From contig JADWQD010000008.1 of NCBI GenBank assembly GCA_016110215.1, positions 992,001-1,056,000 on the forward strand: a DNA stretch of 64,000 nucleotides, in the 5' to 3' direction. How positions within the stretch are numbered: the stretch's first letter is position 1; each line of letters opens with the position of its first letter. The stretch comes from Capronia americana (Eukaryota; Ascomycota; Eurotiomycetes; Chaetothyriales; Herpotrichiellaceae). Made by a program: the position numbers and the translations under genes. The notes below the pieces were generated by a model. The model made no database searches. It saw nothing but the letters and a program-made list of their open reading frames with translations, and was not told where the DNA came from. Below are positions 1-11,986 of the stretch, one piece after another.

Positions 1-1560
1 CGGTAGTTCTCGTGCCGGGTTGACGAGCATAGCATACCTAGCACTAGTACTGCGAATGAGAACTGGTATTTCCTGATGCATCGTTCTCTTCCTTGCCTTC
101 CTTTTCCTTGATGTGCTTTTCCGCTCATCATGTTATGGGAGTAGTCCAGCCAAGGCACTTTTCCAACGGCCAGTCACGATTCGTTCTTGGTCGTTCAGCT
201 GCAAGTAAGCGCTGAACCAGCTCGCCTTGGGATGTGATTGGCAGAGCGGGCAGCACTTAACAGGTGGCCTCCCTGCGACCTCTGTGGTTCAGCTCAAACT
301 TCACTCTCCAATCTAGGACCGCCGGCGCCCTACCACCCGCACCCTCTTTTCCCTTCAGTCGGCGCTTATCTTCTGTTCGACGCCCGCACTCTTATCCACT
401 CTGGCGACCAACCCTTCCCTGCTGTCGAATCAGCAACGGCCGTGCTCTCTTCCGCTGGTGATCGCTCTGCACGCTTCTGCACTCTGTCTGCACCTCACGT
501 CCTTTCCATCACCGTCCAAGCTCTCAAGCTCTTCTCTGTCGCGTGGCAGACTGGGGCTTTTCTTCCTCAAGTCCCTTCTTCTACTGGCCCAGGCCGCCTG
601 CGTCCCCGTCGTGGCTTCATCTGGGTCCAAGCTGCTGGATCAGAAATTCCCCGGCGTACCACAACCAGGAATGAGTGGGCCATCCGCAGAATCTCGCATC
701 CGCACCCAAACTCTCAGTTCTGTCAAGTCCAGCTCTCCTGCCAGTCACGTCGCTCCCTCGACGCGCTGCTCCTCCTGAAACCGCCGCGCCATCTGCCACC
801 AGCTTAGAATCACATTTGCACTGTACACCTCACAAGCTAGGCGCGGCGCGAGTCTGACTCGGTGAAGTCTGGCGGCTTGGATCCATCCTCCGCCGGTTTT
901 CATCCAGCCACCACATCGGTACTGTCTTCCCCAGCTATACTTCTAATCCAGCATAGGCATAGCTGGCACTGCGGGCCTGACAATGCATGATTGCCCAAAT
1001 CATACGCCAGAGCTCCATACCCTGGCAGACGTCCTGTTATGCCATACGCGCATGCTCAACATCAGGCCTCCACCAAGACCACAGGTACCCATTTCCGCCC
1101 TCCAACTCCCCTCCTCTCCGACAGCCTCTCTATTGACATACACTATCTTTCACCCGTATACTCGTCTTCCAATTACTCTCTACCACGTTCTTGCCAGCTT
1201 ATTGCTCGCTAACTATGTGTTCTTCCGTGTTTGCTTATCCATGATCTGACGCGTTGTGGCCCCTTCCACTCCCCCGTCTATACCACCCTCCTCTACACTG
1301 ACATCCCTGTGCCAACCCGCATTGCCGCACGCGACCGTTGCGGCGGCCGCAACAGAGCCGTGCGACTGTTTGCGGCATCTACCAAACATCGGGCAGTCTA
1401 GCAGCGCTCTACAGTAGTCTGCCTTGTCCGTCCTCTGTTGCGCCTTCACTCCGCCCCTCCATCTGCAAACGAGAGGGCATCTTTCCATTTTGCTGCTGGC
1501 GCAGATTGCCCTCGCGAGAATTGTGGTCGAGTGTGCCGCAGCCCGTTGACGTCTGCGGAG
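1..1560. other. Upstream region, pyrimidine-rich, no supported gene
   Basis: No reading frame here resembles a known family. The plus strand is markedly C/T-rich from about 290 to 1500, which is common in promoters and long 5' leaders of filamentous fungi, so this is probably promoter and leader of the gene starting at 1561. The longest open frame (238-807) starts at TTG and its translation is a Ser/Pro/Arg-rich low-complexity product of the pyrimidine bias. Confidence 0.5.
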
Positions 1561-4416
1561 ATGATGGCGGTCAGAGCTCCTCTGGGGTTCAGTCCTTCGA
1601 CAAACCCATTGTTCTCTCCATTTTCGCCCTTTTCAGATCATCCTGACTCACCCCGGCCTCGGGCAAACGCAAACTCGGGGCTACCTATGTATGATAGATT
1701 TGCTTTCCCTTCTATGCAACGGTGTCTGACTTGACCAGGTCCGGGACCGACAAGAGCAGTACCGCGAGTGACAACCAGCTCAAGCCCCCACCTGCGAATT
1801 ATATTACCTCTCCGCAGGACCCCGTAGCGCCTTCGCCGGTTGCTTCAGACGTCACCAACTTCGAGGACGTGGACGAAGAAGTAGAAGAGGAGGGAACAGA
1901 GCGAGGGTCGGTGGCTGAATTTGCGGCAGCATTCAATGCGCAACAACGACCTTCAGTGACGTCTCCGTTGAAGGAGGGCCTGCAAAATATTACAACTCCG
2001 CTAAGAGTATGACAAGGCGATCGAAGTATGATCTTCAGCTGATGACACGTCCAGGTTGAGACGGGTCCTGCTCTCGACGAAAAGTTCCTCACAAGATTGG
2101 AGGAGGAGAAAGAGCCTCAATCGGTCATTCACATACCAACTGGGTTTGGCAAATTTGTATGCCACGTCTGTCTAGGATCTTCTGCAGCCTACTTACGCTC
2201 TCATAGCCAAACGTAGAGGCCTCGCAACCTCTCACCGGACAAGAAGGGCCGCCTCGACCACAAGTCGAGCCTGAAGACAGCCAGACAAAGGAGAGCAAAG
2301 AGCTTGAGAGAGCAAGGGCAGACTCCGCCGCCTCAAAAGCCTCCGAAGCAACTGTCACTAAACCTGCTGCTCCTTTCCCGAAACCAACCGCCAGAGTGAG
2401 CTTTGAAGGTTGTCCTTATACTCGCGTTGGCCTGACCTCTACAGACTCATGACGGCCCCATGCCTCCGACTCCATTACAAACCAGCCTGCCTTCCTTTCC
2501 ACTCCACGACTGGTCCCGGACTCCAAGAGCACAGACTCGACAAGATTTAGGCTCCTTGAGCCGTCCTGGCTCGAGCCTTGCCAGTAAGCATGTCTTGGGA
2601 CATTCAGCTCGATTGTGACTGACACATGGCAGGTATCCTCGAAGGTGACGACACGGATCATCCTAGCAGCGACGAGACAGGGGCTGAAAGTCACATTGGT
2701 CAGCGTTTCATACAAGACGCCGAAGCTGAAATCAATGCCCTGCGCAACGCTCTCTCCGAGTGTTGGACCCTATGTAATACCCTAGCTAGCTTGAGCCACA
2801 TCCATCGTGAGAGGATCTTCAACTTCTCGGGCCGCGGTGACATGCAGGAACAAGCATGGAAATCTTGCTGGAAGCTGTGTCAAAATCTTTACGATACCAG
2901 AGACGATCCTGCTTCGCATTCTTTCTCACACAACTCTTCCCGACCTACCTTGGACCTATGTCGCGATTTTTGTCAAGCCCTGTTCGAAGTCAGAGTCCGG
3001 GACAACGAGACGGCCGACTCAGTGCTCAGAGTCAGCTTTGAGCTGAACAATCACCTATTCAACACCCATGACCGGAGTCTACCAGAAGCATTCCGCGAAA
3101 GGACGCTGGATTTCTATATCACTCTGTGTCATCGGCTGATGAAACAGAAGTCGAAAATGGCCGACGAGACGGACTCGTTACTCCGAGCTTGTTGGTCGTT
3201 GGCAGAGATGCTGTTCAGTCTGAGGCAGAACCGCCGAGAAGGGAAACGGCCTGATTCGGAACTCCTTGGGTCCGCTATCCAAGCCTGCTGGGAGCTTTGC
3301 GACCTGTTCAGAGAAGGCTGGACCCAGATCCGGCCTGAGAGGGGAACCCCGAGACCGAGCCAGACGACCTTCACCCAGGCATTCCACCAGGCTAAACGAT
3401 CTGGCTTTGCACCACTTGACGAGAACGGCAACCCTAGGCTACTTCCCGAGACACCTACCACTATCTTCGAGGATACGGTAACCACCATCTCGCCAGATGA
3501 AGCACCTATCCCAAACATCCTTGTCCTTGGCGCAGAAGAAGCCTCCAGGATGTCCTCCGCCTCGTCTACTTCTTCCACTCCCGCACCGAACCAGAGCAGA
3601 CAACTCTCCCCCAATCCTCCCGCTCAACGTCATCCCCATTCCGCCAACCCTGCAGTCAACCACAGATGGTCTTCAAGCTCTTCGGTGCTTTCTCTTCCGG
3701 CATCTGCAGTGTCGGAAGGAGGTCCTAATCCCGTGTCTGCCACCACGGTTTCCACGGTCCGAACACCGGGCGAAGATCCGACGCTCATTCTCTTGAAAAC
3801 GCTGTTTGTGAAAGCTGCGATATCTACCGGCAGAGGTTTCACTCGCCAGTCCGCCGATCCCAACGTCAATTCCCTACCCAACTTCGTCCGCAATTTGCCA
3901 GATACCGCGTTCGGCAGTCAAGCCTGGCAGGTTACTCTACTGGAGAACTACCGGAAAACCGTCGCCAACGACTCCTCATTTCGCAATTTAGGTGTTGCTG
4001 GCACGATCGCCGAGCAAGGCCGTGTCAATGCCGTGGAACTTGCCAGAGCCGTACGCGGCATGACCAGTTGCGTCTATGGCTTTGGCTGGCTCAGGGATCT
4101 CTACCGCTTTGTGTTTGGATATTACATCGAAGAGGCCCTCAAGGGCGCCAACTCCCAACTTGGAGGTAGTCGAAGGGCTGTGCGGCAGCATGGCCCTGCC
4201 GCAAGCCTTGCTGCTGCTCTTATGAACAGCAGTAGTCCTGCTCCAGCTGGTGGGACGGGAGGAGCCACCTCAGCTGGAGGAAATGGAGGTGCAAATGTTA
4301 CCGGTAATGGCAGTGGGAACGGGAGTGGGAATGGGAGTAGTAGCGGTAACGGGAGTGGGAATGGAAACGGCAACGGCACCGGACATGCGCACGGAAGACG
4401 GACGGCAAGTCAATGA
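1561..4416 (+). CDS. Conserved fungal hypothetical protein with repeated Cys/Trp helix motif and Gly/Asn/Ser tail
   Basis: Function is unknown and I do not recognise a named domain. Six exons fit in frame: 1561-1688, 1739-2006, 2055-2156, 2207-2395, 2445-2583 and 2633-4416, giving 869 residues; every intron is about 50 bases with GT..AG ends. The ATG at 2626, which opens a 596-codon frame, is inside the last intron and is not the start. The first ~280 residues are acidic and Pro/Ser-rich, probably disordered. The middle has about six spaced copies of a helical motif of the type (A/S)CWxLCxxL (for example ECWTLCNTL, SCWKLCQNL, ACWELCDLF). A Ser/Pro-rich linker follows, then a folded-looking segment, then a GNGSGNGS-type repeat tail. 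No signal peptide or membrane segment is seen. Start choice is the first ATG of two in a row at 1561; further upstream exons cannot be excluded. Confidence 0.7.
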
Positions 4417-5353
4417 GTGAGCCAGGCCTGACACGTGCAGCGTTCTGTCAGGTCATCTTCGAGTCACCGTCTGCCCATGCTGGCCAGACATAGATTGGTC
4501 ATCCTGCCCTTCACACGGGCAGATGTTTTCATTTATCAGGCATCCTGAAGGTTTATAGCGAGCATCGGCGTTGGGGTGTCATTGCCATCCTCGAGTTCTG
4601 GGCTTCAGATACCCATGCCGTGTTTTCAAACAAGATAAGGAGCTTCCGGAGTGGAAGGAGGGAGGTCGAAGGAAGGCATCAAAAGAGAGGATACTATCAT
4701 ATTGCAGTCACGCGAGTTCTCCTGCACCCATTCCATAATCCGCCCGCGCTCATTTTCTCCGTGCAAGTGCACGCGGCGGAATTGTTTCTCCGAAGTTTTA
4801 CTTGACTCGTGCGCTCGCTTCCTCCGAACTTACAGGCTGACTAAAGCAACCTTCGAGCTCCGACAAATGAGCAATGGGAAGCTGACTGATGGATGCCTCA
4901 ATTGAAAGTGACGCCTCTGCGCCTTCTGAGCTGCCAAGGCGCCTTGGATGTGGCAACCCTGATATTGACGCCGATACGAGAAGATGAGCTGTGGATGTTT
5001 GGCTTTCAGATTAGGGACCCGTGCTGTCGACGGGATGGTGCTCTGCATGAAGCCTCCCGCCAATTGCGGCCGAGCCATACGCTACCCTTTTCGGCGCTCA
5101 CACTGTATACATCGTCACTGACTTGAGTTTGACCTTCATAAGAGCTTCGATCGACCTACAGCGCGCTGTCGTGCCATCTTTGTGGCCGGCATCTATCGGT
5201 CACTGTGAGGACACCTACGTGAAAGTTATGGCACACGCATCGATGGCTCGGGTCGCCTTGCCTTCCAATGCAAAGGATGCCTACCGCTGAAATGCTTTCT
5301 CTAACAACCTAACAGTCATGAACTTCATCCCCAAGCTACACCGCTGCTAAAGT
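4417..5353. other. Intergenic region, no gene seen
   Basis: Both flanking genes are on the plus strand, so this holds the 3' end of the first and the promoter of the next. Open frames are short, overlapping and without recognisable motifs. Confidence 0.5.
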
Positions 5354-7490
5354 ATGGCGAACCCGGAATTCATGTTCCTAATCAGAACACCGGGCACATA
5401 TCCTGGACCGGGCAAGTCACGACCTAAACTACTGAATTCCGAGGCCCGCTCTCACGCCGCGATGGCTTACCACCGCCAAAGGCATTCAACAGGACGTCAA
5501 AGGGAACTTGAGCCCAATAGAACCCGTCCAGCCCGAGTCCTTCAGCCGAAAGTCAGTCTTGAAAAAGACGATGGAGTCGAGTCGCGACGCTGCGAGCCTT
5601 CCGCAACCACGGCAGACGCCGCACAGAATGTACACTGGAAATTGACACCTCTTTTGTATCCAGTCGATGTGCTTCCAGGTGTGCCGCACCGGAGTGCTTC
5701 CGGCTTTGCTGAGGCGGCCGAGTTCCGTAAGTTCCACGCACAATATGACCACAGTCTGCTAACAACGGGGTGGGACCTAGACCGCGGCATCAACCCATCA
5801 TTTGTCCATGCGCCCGTCTTTCATGTTTTCAACGTGAACAACACCTTTGCAAAGGTAAGCTCTCTTGCCCATCTTCACTACCAAGGGCTAGAAATTGTAT
5901 TTCTATGCCAAGGTACGAACAGCCACATTTTCGGCTGCTGTTAGGTTGAACCTGCTAATCGAGCTTCCGAATTCTCTGCGGCTCGATCAATGACATTTGA
6001 AATAGTGCTACTATGAGCTGGCGACTCACGAGGTTGGACTGCACGCGGGAATTGCTGTTGTTAACATGGTCCGGGATGCCTTTCGCCCAGATTTCCATGA
6101 CACCGGTCCGTCCCCGCATGTGCTGCGCCTGAACCAGGTAGCGATCTCGAAGCTGCGCCATTATCTTTCGTCAGTAGAGGGTGACGCATTAGGACGGCGG
6201 AACGGTTCTGGAAGCTACGATGCAGCGGTCATTGCCGCGGTGTTCCTCGGGCACATTGCTGTAAGTCTGCTTGAGGCCAGCTCTACCGGCGTCTACGGCC
6301 TGAGGCATCTCACTAACTGAGGTGTACATGAAATAGAACGGCTTTAGCGACGTTGAAGCATTTCGCACGCATCGCCAGGGCATTAAGACGATGGTCGACT
6401 CCCGCGGTGGTCTAGATACCCTTGGCCTGGACGGAATGGTGAAGTCGTCGGTCCTGCAGTATGTGAATGAACGCTGCCTTTGCTCCTTTGCTCCCTCGAC
6501 TTACACCCCTGCAGGTTCGAGTCGTGGTGGACACATCTCTACAACGACACCTCCGTCTTCGACTCATACAAGCCTACGTACAACCCGAGGTACCTGTCAG
6601 CACCGTTGTCTGCCGATGACCTCTCCCTCATTGCCCGTCTCCCGCCAGGATTTAGCCGCCTCGCGCAGTCAGGCGAGATAGCAACGGACATAATAGATGT
6701 TCTTTCCAATATCGTCTCTTACGGAGAGAGCATCGGAGCCACCTGGACCACATATGATGGGTATTGGCGATTTCCCAAAAAGCGAACACACATGCCTGCT
6801 CCCGCCGCGTTACGTGCAAAGAAGCGTCACGAAGACTTCTGGCAAGCTTGTTCCTGTCTCCTCGTGCCTGGGCCGAACTTTGAGAAATATCTCGTCTTCG
6901 CGCTGCTCTTGTTCGTGAGTGTGGCATTTGCACCGGGAGAGAATGGAAGGAAATACCTCGCCTGTAGCCATACGGCTTTTCGCACACCGCGGGCATGTTT
7001 GACGAGGGAATTGCCCGCGTTCGAGCCTGACGATATCTCAACTTCACCACCAGAGGGTATGGACCCAACAGATACAGACCAAGATCAAAATCACGATCAA
7101 AATCAAAATCAAGCGCCCGTGAAGGAGACGATGCAACAGTGTCTGATTTGGATGTGGCTTGTCCTGATTGAAAGTTGGAGAGCCACTGATGGAGTGGACT
7201 CGAAAGAAGCAAACAGATTGCAGGACCTGCTGAAACTAAAATTTCCGGGCTATGTTGCGTGGGAGAAGTTGAATGTCGTGCTAGGTCGGTTTTTCTGCAC
7301 CGAGGACATGATTTCCAGTCTGAAGCATTGTTGGGTAAGGCCCCGAGGCCTAGACCCAGGTGTGGTGTCTGAGTCTAAGTCCGAGTCTGTCCCCGGAGAT
7401 GCAGATGCAGATGCAGATGCGGATGCTTTCTCGTCCTCACTCGGAAATAAAGCACGATCGATGGCTCGACCGTTAATTAGTAACGAGTAA
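5354..7490 (+). CDS. Fungal-specific transcription-factor-like protein without zinc cluster
   Basis: Four exons join in frame: 5354-5854, 6006-6260, 6337-6458 and 6515-7490, giving 617 residues. The intron at 6261-6336 has a good CTAAC branch point. The N-terminus (EFMFLIRTPG, then a basic stretch around SHAAMAYHRQRH) is the pattern seen at the start of a large family of Pezizomycotina proteins annotated as fungal-specific transcription-factor-like, in which a short conserved 'FMF' motif and a basic patch replace the usual Zn(2)Cys(6) cluster. The remainder resembles the helical middle-homology region of those proteins. Near the C-terminus are an Asp/Gln/Asn repeat (about 7075-7110) and an (Asp-Ala)n run from GATGCA repeats (about 7398-7425). 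The role is probably nuclear regulation, but DNA binding cannot be shown from the sequence. It could instead be a non-DNA-binding cofactor. Confidence 0.65.
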
Positions 7491-8826
7491 TCAGTGCTCT
7501 AGGAACAAAGAACCGTTAATGTCCGCTACAAATCAGATCGGTCAAATAATCGGACGATTCAGATCATGTTTACCGTCGTCCATCAGGCAGGTCGACATGA
7601 GGCATATAAAGTATTCAAGTGAATCATTCGTCTGTCACCTCGAGACTGGGAGTATTCGTACTTATACCGATTGATTGCACAGACGACATAGGGTGTACGA
7701 TGGGGCGAACCGGCATAGATGCGCGCCGTGGACTGGTTAGGTACTGGTATGCATCATTCATCATCTACTGTATACTGATCGTCATCCTCCTTGGCGAGTG
7801 TGATCGAATACGTACTCGGTATTGACTTTGACTGGATCTTAATTCGGTATTGAACAGTATGGTATAGTGTAGTGTGGTACATACATGATAGGAGAGCAAA
7901 GTCAAGTATAGATACAGACAGAATAGCCAGCTTTTCTCAACCCAGAATCTACCTCCTGTAGTAGAGCATGCCTACCTAGGTATCTCGTCGACTCGTCTTC
8001 AGCCAGCCAGTCCGGTCATGTGGTGTCTCGTCGAGAGTAGTGACATCGTATGTACAGTACGAGATGTTCAATCTAGATAAGGTACGATACGGCGTCAACA
8101 ATCGCTGTAAGTACCTTGTGATGTGTCTACACCAATATGTAGTAGTTGGCAATTTGATGTTTCGTGTTCGATACTATATTTCTCTATTCGATATTTCCCG
8201 TTCAATATTCGACAATTCCCCAGTCTCCATTCAATAATTAAGCTATATACATATGAGCAGAGTAATAAGTGCAGTATAGTACAGTACAGTATCTGCCAAT
8301 TCCTATTCGTGCATACACAACATACATTGGACCCAATTCATCTCTCAGCCAAACCCAGATCCTCACGTCCACGCTGAGGTTGGCTCTAAGGAGCGTGTTT
8401 TACATAGCTAGCTAGGAGAAGTGTTGTACATAAATAAGGAGTGTATCGGGTCATGACATCCATACTTCCACCTATACATCCAGTATACCCGCACATGCAC
8501 ATGGACATGCATACCCATATTCCACATGCTCAAAGGAATGACGGGACAAAAGAGATCGTTCATCTTCGTTCAGAGGCCAGCAGATCCGTAACTTTGTTGC
8601 GTGCGCGCGCGAGCACGAGAGAATATTCGGCCTCATCCCCTGCTGTCGTCTCGTTTTTCTATCATACTGCCTGAAACCAGAAGGGAGTTGAAGCTCCGAG
8701 GGCTGAGCAGATGGTCCCTTTTTGACCATTTCATATCGGATGCCCAAGACCTCAATGTCCACTGGTCCAGAGAGTGTTGAATACAGTCAGAGAGGACAGG
8801 GTGGACTTTCGTCCAGTATAACCAGG
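7491..8826. other. Convergent intergenic region, no gene seen
   Basis: This lies between the 3' ends of a plus-strand and a minus-strand gene. It is more A/T-rich than its surroundings with many GTA/TAC words (around 7850-8300), but I see no hairpin, tRNA or coding signal. Confidence 0.5.
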
Positions 8827-9896
8827 CTACACCCTGAACTTGATGCCATGTCGGTAGGACACGGCGGCCGCAGATCGCTGCTCGACGCGCGACGATCGCT
8901 TCACTCTTCTCTTCTTCTTCTGGTCCGCGGCGTCGGCGGCGGCCTTCTGCGCGGGTGTTGCTTTGTCGGCATTACCGTCTGCCTCGGCGATCTCGTCCGC
9001 CGTTCCTGTGACGGCCGTGCTGGTGGAATTTGTCGCTGTAGTGGTATCTTCGGTGTCAGTTTCAGTTTCAGTTCCGGCCTCGGTATCTGTGTCGGTACTG
9101 TTTGCGGCTGCAGTGCTGGCGAGTTGGACGGGGACGACACCGCCGAAAGGGCCGGCGCGGGCGGGGTTCTGGCATCGGACCAGGCAGACATTATCTTGGC
9201 CAGCGACGGTGCCGGTGCAGGTCTGGTCAGCTGCGACGGCGGCGTTCAGTGGCTGTAGGGATGAAAAATGTAAGTTCCCAGGAAAGATGCAACTGAGCTA
9301 GGAGAGGGAGTATTGCTCACAAAGTCGGTTTCGGCGCCATCACGGTCATTGCCTCGTCTGCCTGGGACGTTCTGGGTGACGGTCATCTAGGAGGGGCGTC
9401 AGTATCGGTTTCAATGCTACAGTGAGCAGGTATTCTTCTTACCTGAGTCCAAGTCGTGCCTGTGCCGTCGTCGTTGATCTGCTTCGACGTTAATATTTGC
9501 AGGCCGCAGATTGTACAGTGGACTCACCATGCAGGTATATGGCCCGGCACCGTCCGCGTTGACCTGATGCAAGGTCATTTGCACTTCTCCGCCTGGAGTG
9601 ATTTGTGGTAGCGTGCCGCCATTTTGAGCCAAGATGGCAGCAGTGCCGGTCTCGAGGTCGTTGTCGCCCCCTTCCAGGGTCTCTCCGAAAGTGTCTGCAG
9701 CGTCGCCTTGGAAACGTGTGGTGTCTTGCTGGAAGGGACGTCGTCGAGTTCCGTCTCGGGGAGTGGTAGGGTCGATTCCAAGGGCACTTCCTTGCCCACC
9801 TGCATCGCCGGTGGCAGCAATGATGGCTCCATGACCAGCAACGAGCTCGGCAGCGGCGAGGAGGCCGAAAGTAATCAAGGATGAGTATACAACCAT
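8827..9896 (-). CDS. Secreted Egh16-like (Gas1/Mas3-type) virulence-associated protein
   Basis: Four minus-strand exons join in frame: 9896-9528, 9478-9443, 9386-9321 and 9252-8827, giving 298 residues. Residues 1-21 form a signal peptide ending in ELVAG, so the mature protein should begin HGAII. The body carries the features I know from the Egh16-like/GEgh16 family, which includes Magnaporthe Gas1/Gas2 (Mas) proteins expressed in appressoria and Blumeria GEgh16: the N-terminal HGxI plus ATGDAGG, the PRDGTRRRPFQQDTTRF region, the GGDNDLETG segment, the VPGRRGND segment, and paired Cys (TCM, QTCTG, VCLVRCQNP). A Thr/Glu/Asp-rich linker and a basic C-terminus (KKKRRVKRSSR) follow. The biochemical activity of the family is not established to my knowledge. 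Most naive frames here are shadows because three short introns split the gene. Confidence 0.85.
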
Positions 9897-11986
9897 GATG
9901 TCCGATTGTTAATATGTACTGGTCAAAACAGAAAGGGCCAGCCTTTGAAATGCAGAAGAGAATGTCTGATAGATGGAGAGATAGATGACTGAAGACTGAA
10001 TGAATGAGCTGTTCGTTGTCCACTGCTGGCTGAGACCTATCACTTATATAATTGTCGTAGAGCCCGGAGTAAGGGCCGGGTCGATGCATCGAGTCCACTC
10101 ATTCCAAGCTGAAGCACAGAAACTGCATGCGGACAAGGCTGAGTCGAAACTCGATTTGAAATAGGACTCAAACTCGCACGAGGCGGTGTAAGTCTTGTTG
10201 TTGTTCTGCATCGTCGACTGATCCTGCTGCCGTGGGCAACTATGAGCAAGAAGCCGAGGGTGTCAAAGTCGCTGTTGATCCGCGATTGGCGGATTGAGAA
10301 CCAGAATACTCAGGACATAGTGTTCTTGGACACTCACGCGGTTTCGAAATGGTCAGATGTGGTAGGCAGGCTTCTTCCTATGCTGGAATCGTCTAGATCC
10401 GGAGACTTCCACAGCATCAACAGGGTTACTCTCGAGTGTTGCCTACTGCTTTTGGTCGGCACCTGCTCAGCGAGTACCTCCGATTAGAGTTTTCGGCCTA
10501 AGGTGGTGATACCTATGAGCTGTAGACTGTCTGTGCGTGTCGCTTACGTCTAGCAGTGCCGATAGTACAATGTGACTCCATAAGTTTCGAAAAAGGCGAG
10601 ATCCACAGAGTTGACTTCTTTCACCACCGTACCTCTTGCTGGTCACGCAACATCAACTGAACCGAGGAGCCGCAAGATGCCAATGCAAAGCCATCTTACA
10701 GGGCAAGCACACTCTACAGTGTCCTTGAGCACATATCGGACAAACCTGCACCAATGTTCTCAGAGAGCAAGGCGCAAAACTGGACGTAGAAATGACATCG
10801 GACTTTAGCTCCACCCTTCATGCATGATGACCGACGCTGCAGCAAAAAGAATATAGTTGTTTCAGAACCTCGCCTGTGGTCAGTTTCTTTCCTAAGAGGC
10901 ATAGTTTTCGATGGCCGAGTATGCAATACCCACGTAGTAACTGTGGCCCTGCAACTGTGAAACCTGGGCTTAGACTCTTCAATGATGCTTAGTCGCTACG
11001 ATAAAAGGTCAATGGCGCAAGATACTTAGGCGATGCTTGAGCTTGGCAGTTTGTAGGAACAAGTATGCTCGATCGAGACTCTTCGCCAGAAGAATCAGAC
11101 TCAATGTCAAACGATGGATGATTCGGGCTTAGAGAACACAGCCACCTCCACCACGAGACGCGTGAGGACATGCAGAGACGACAAACTCGGTCTCAGCATT
11201 GAGTTACTGCATGTTGAGTACTGAGACGGCAAGCTGATGTGAAGAAAGCAGAGGCTGTGCTGGACCTCAACTGCAAGCGAGCCAGTCGGAAGAATTGTTG
11301 GTGTTTGGGCGAACCCTCCCCATCAACAGCCGCCTTGGCAGTATCGACCAAGCGCTTCCTTCTCCGGTCTGGACTGCTACAAAAGGAAGGATGCCGCTCT
11401 TGAAACAGACTGGCTGTGCTCAGCCTTCGTCTCTCGACGATAGAAGACCAATGGGCATGTAGTCACAGATTTTGAGCCGAGGGAGGACATATCTGGGATA
11501 GAGAAGGTCGCGACGGTGAACAACCGACAGTCGTGAAGCAAGAGTGAGACTGTAGGAAGTGATGTGTAAGATGGTGACATGCTAGACAAGGCCACCACAA
11601 ATGGGCTGTGTAAGTGAGGTGTGCTGGGGGGTTTGATGGTCATCCATGTGGCGACACGGTGCAAAGAGCAAAGACGCGCCTCCGAAACACCTGGCGAGAG
11701 GAGCAGCTTCTTCAAAGCCTCGAGCAGGTGTATCTCTGTACAATGCCGAGGTGGTCCGAGATGGCCATGAGCAGTTCATTCCAAAGCCATCAGACTTGTA
11801 GCAAGATCTGTCTATTCTCTTTGCCATATCGGCAACATCGTTACTCTGAGCTGTCAGATCTCTCAGGCGGCCGTTGAAGTGCCGCCCACATCTCTCCAGT
11901 TCGTTCTATCGTTACAGATCTCATAGCATCACAAACATTGAATTCTTCGTCAGATCTTGGCCCAAAACCCAACGCAAGTACACCAT
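9897..11986. other. Intergenic region, no supported gene
   Basis: About 2.1 kb lies between the start of the Egh16-like gene and the stop of the methionyl-tRNA synthetase gene, both on the minus strand. Frames of 60-110 codons occur on both strands but none shows a family motif, a plausible exon chain or a signal peptide. The part near 9900-10060 is the leader and promoter of the Egh16-like gene. Confidence 0.45.
10044..10050 (-). promoter_or_regulatory. Possible TATA element of the Egh16-like gene
   Basis: TATATAA on the minus strand, about 150 bases upstream of the ATG at 9896. Position and sequence fit a TATA box, but this is motif matching only. Confidence 0.35.

Noticed and set aside
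238..807. 189-codon plus-strand frame at the left end
   Set aside because: Starts at TTG, lies in a pyrimidine-rich stretch, and its translation is Ser/Pro/Arg-rich with no family motif; likely leader of the next gene.
2626..2632. ATG opening the 596-codon frame as the gene start
   Set aside because: It overlaps the CATGGCAG acceptor of an intron; five upstream exons join perfectly in frame.
10242..10487. 81-codon plus-strand frame with ATG
   Set aside because: No motif, no exon partners, and isolated in an intergenic region.
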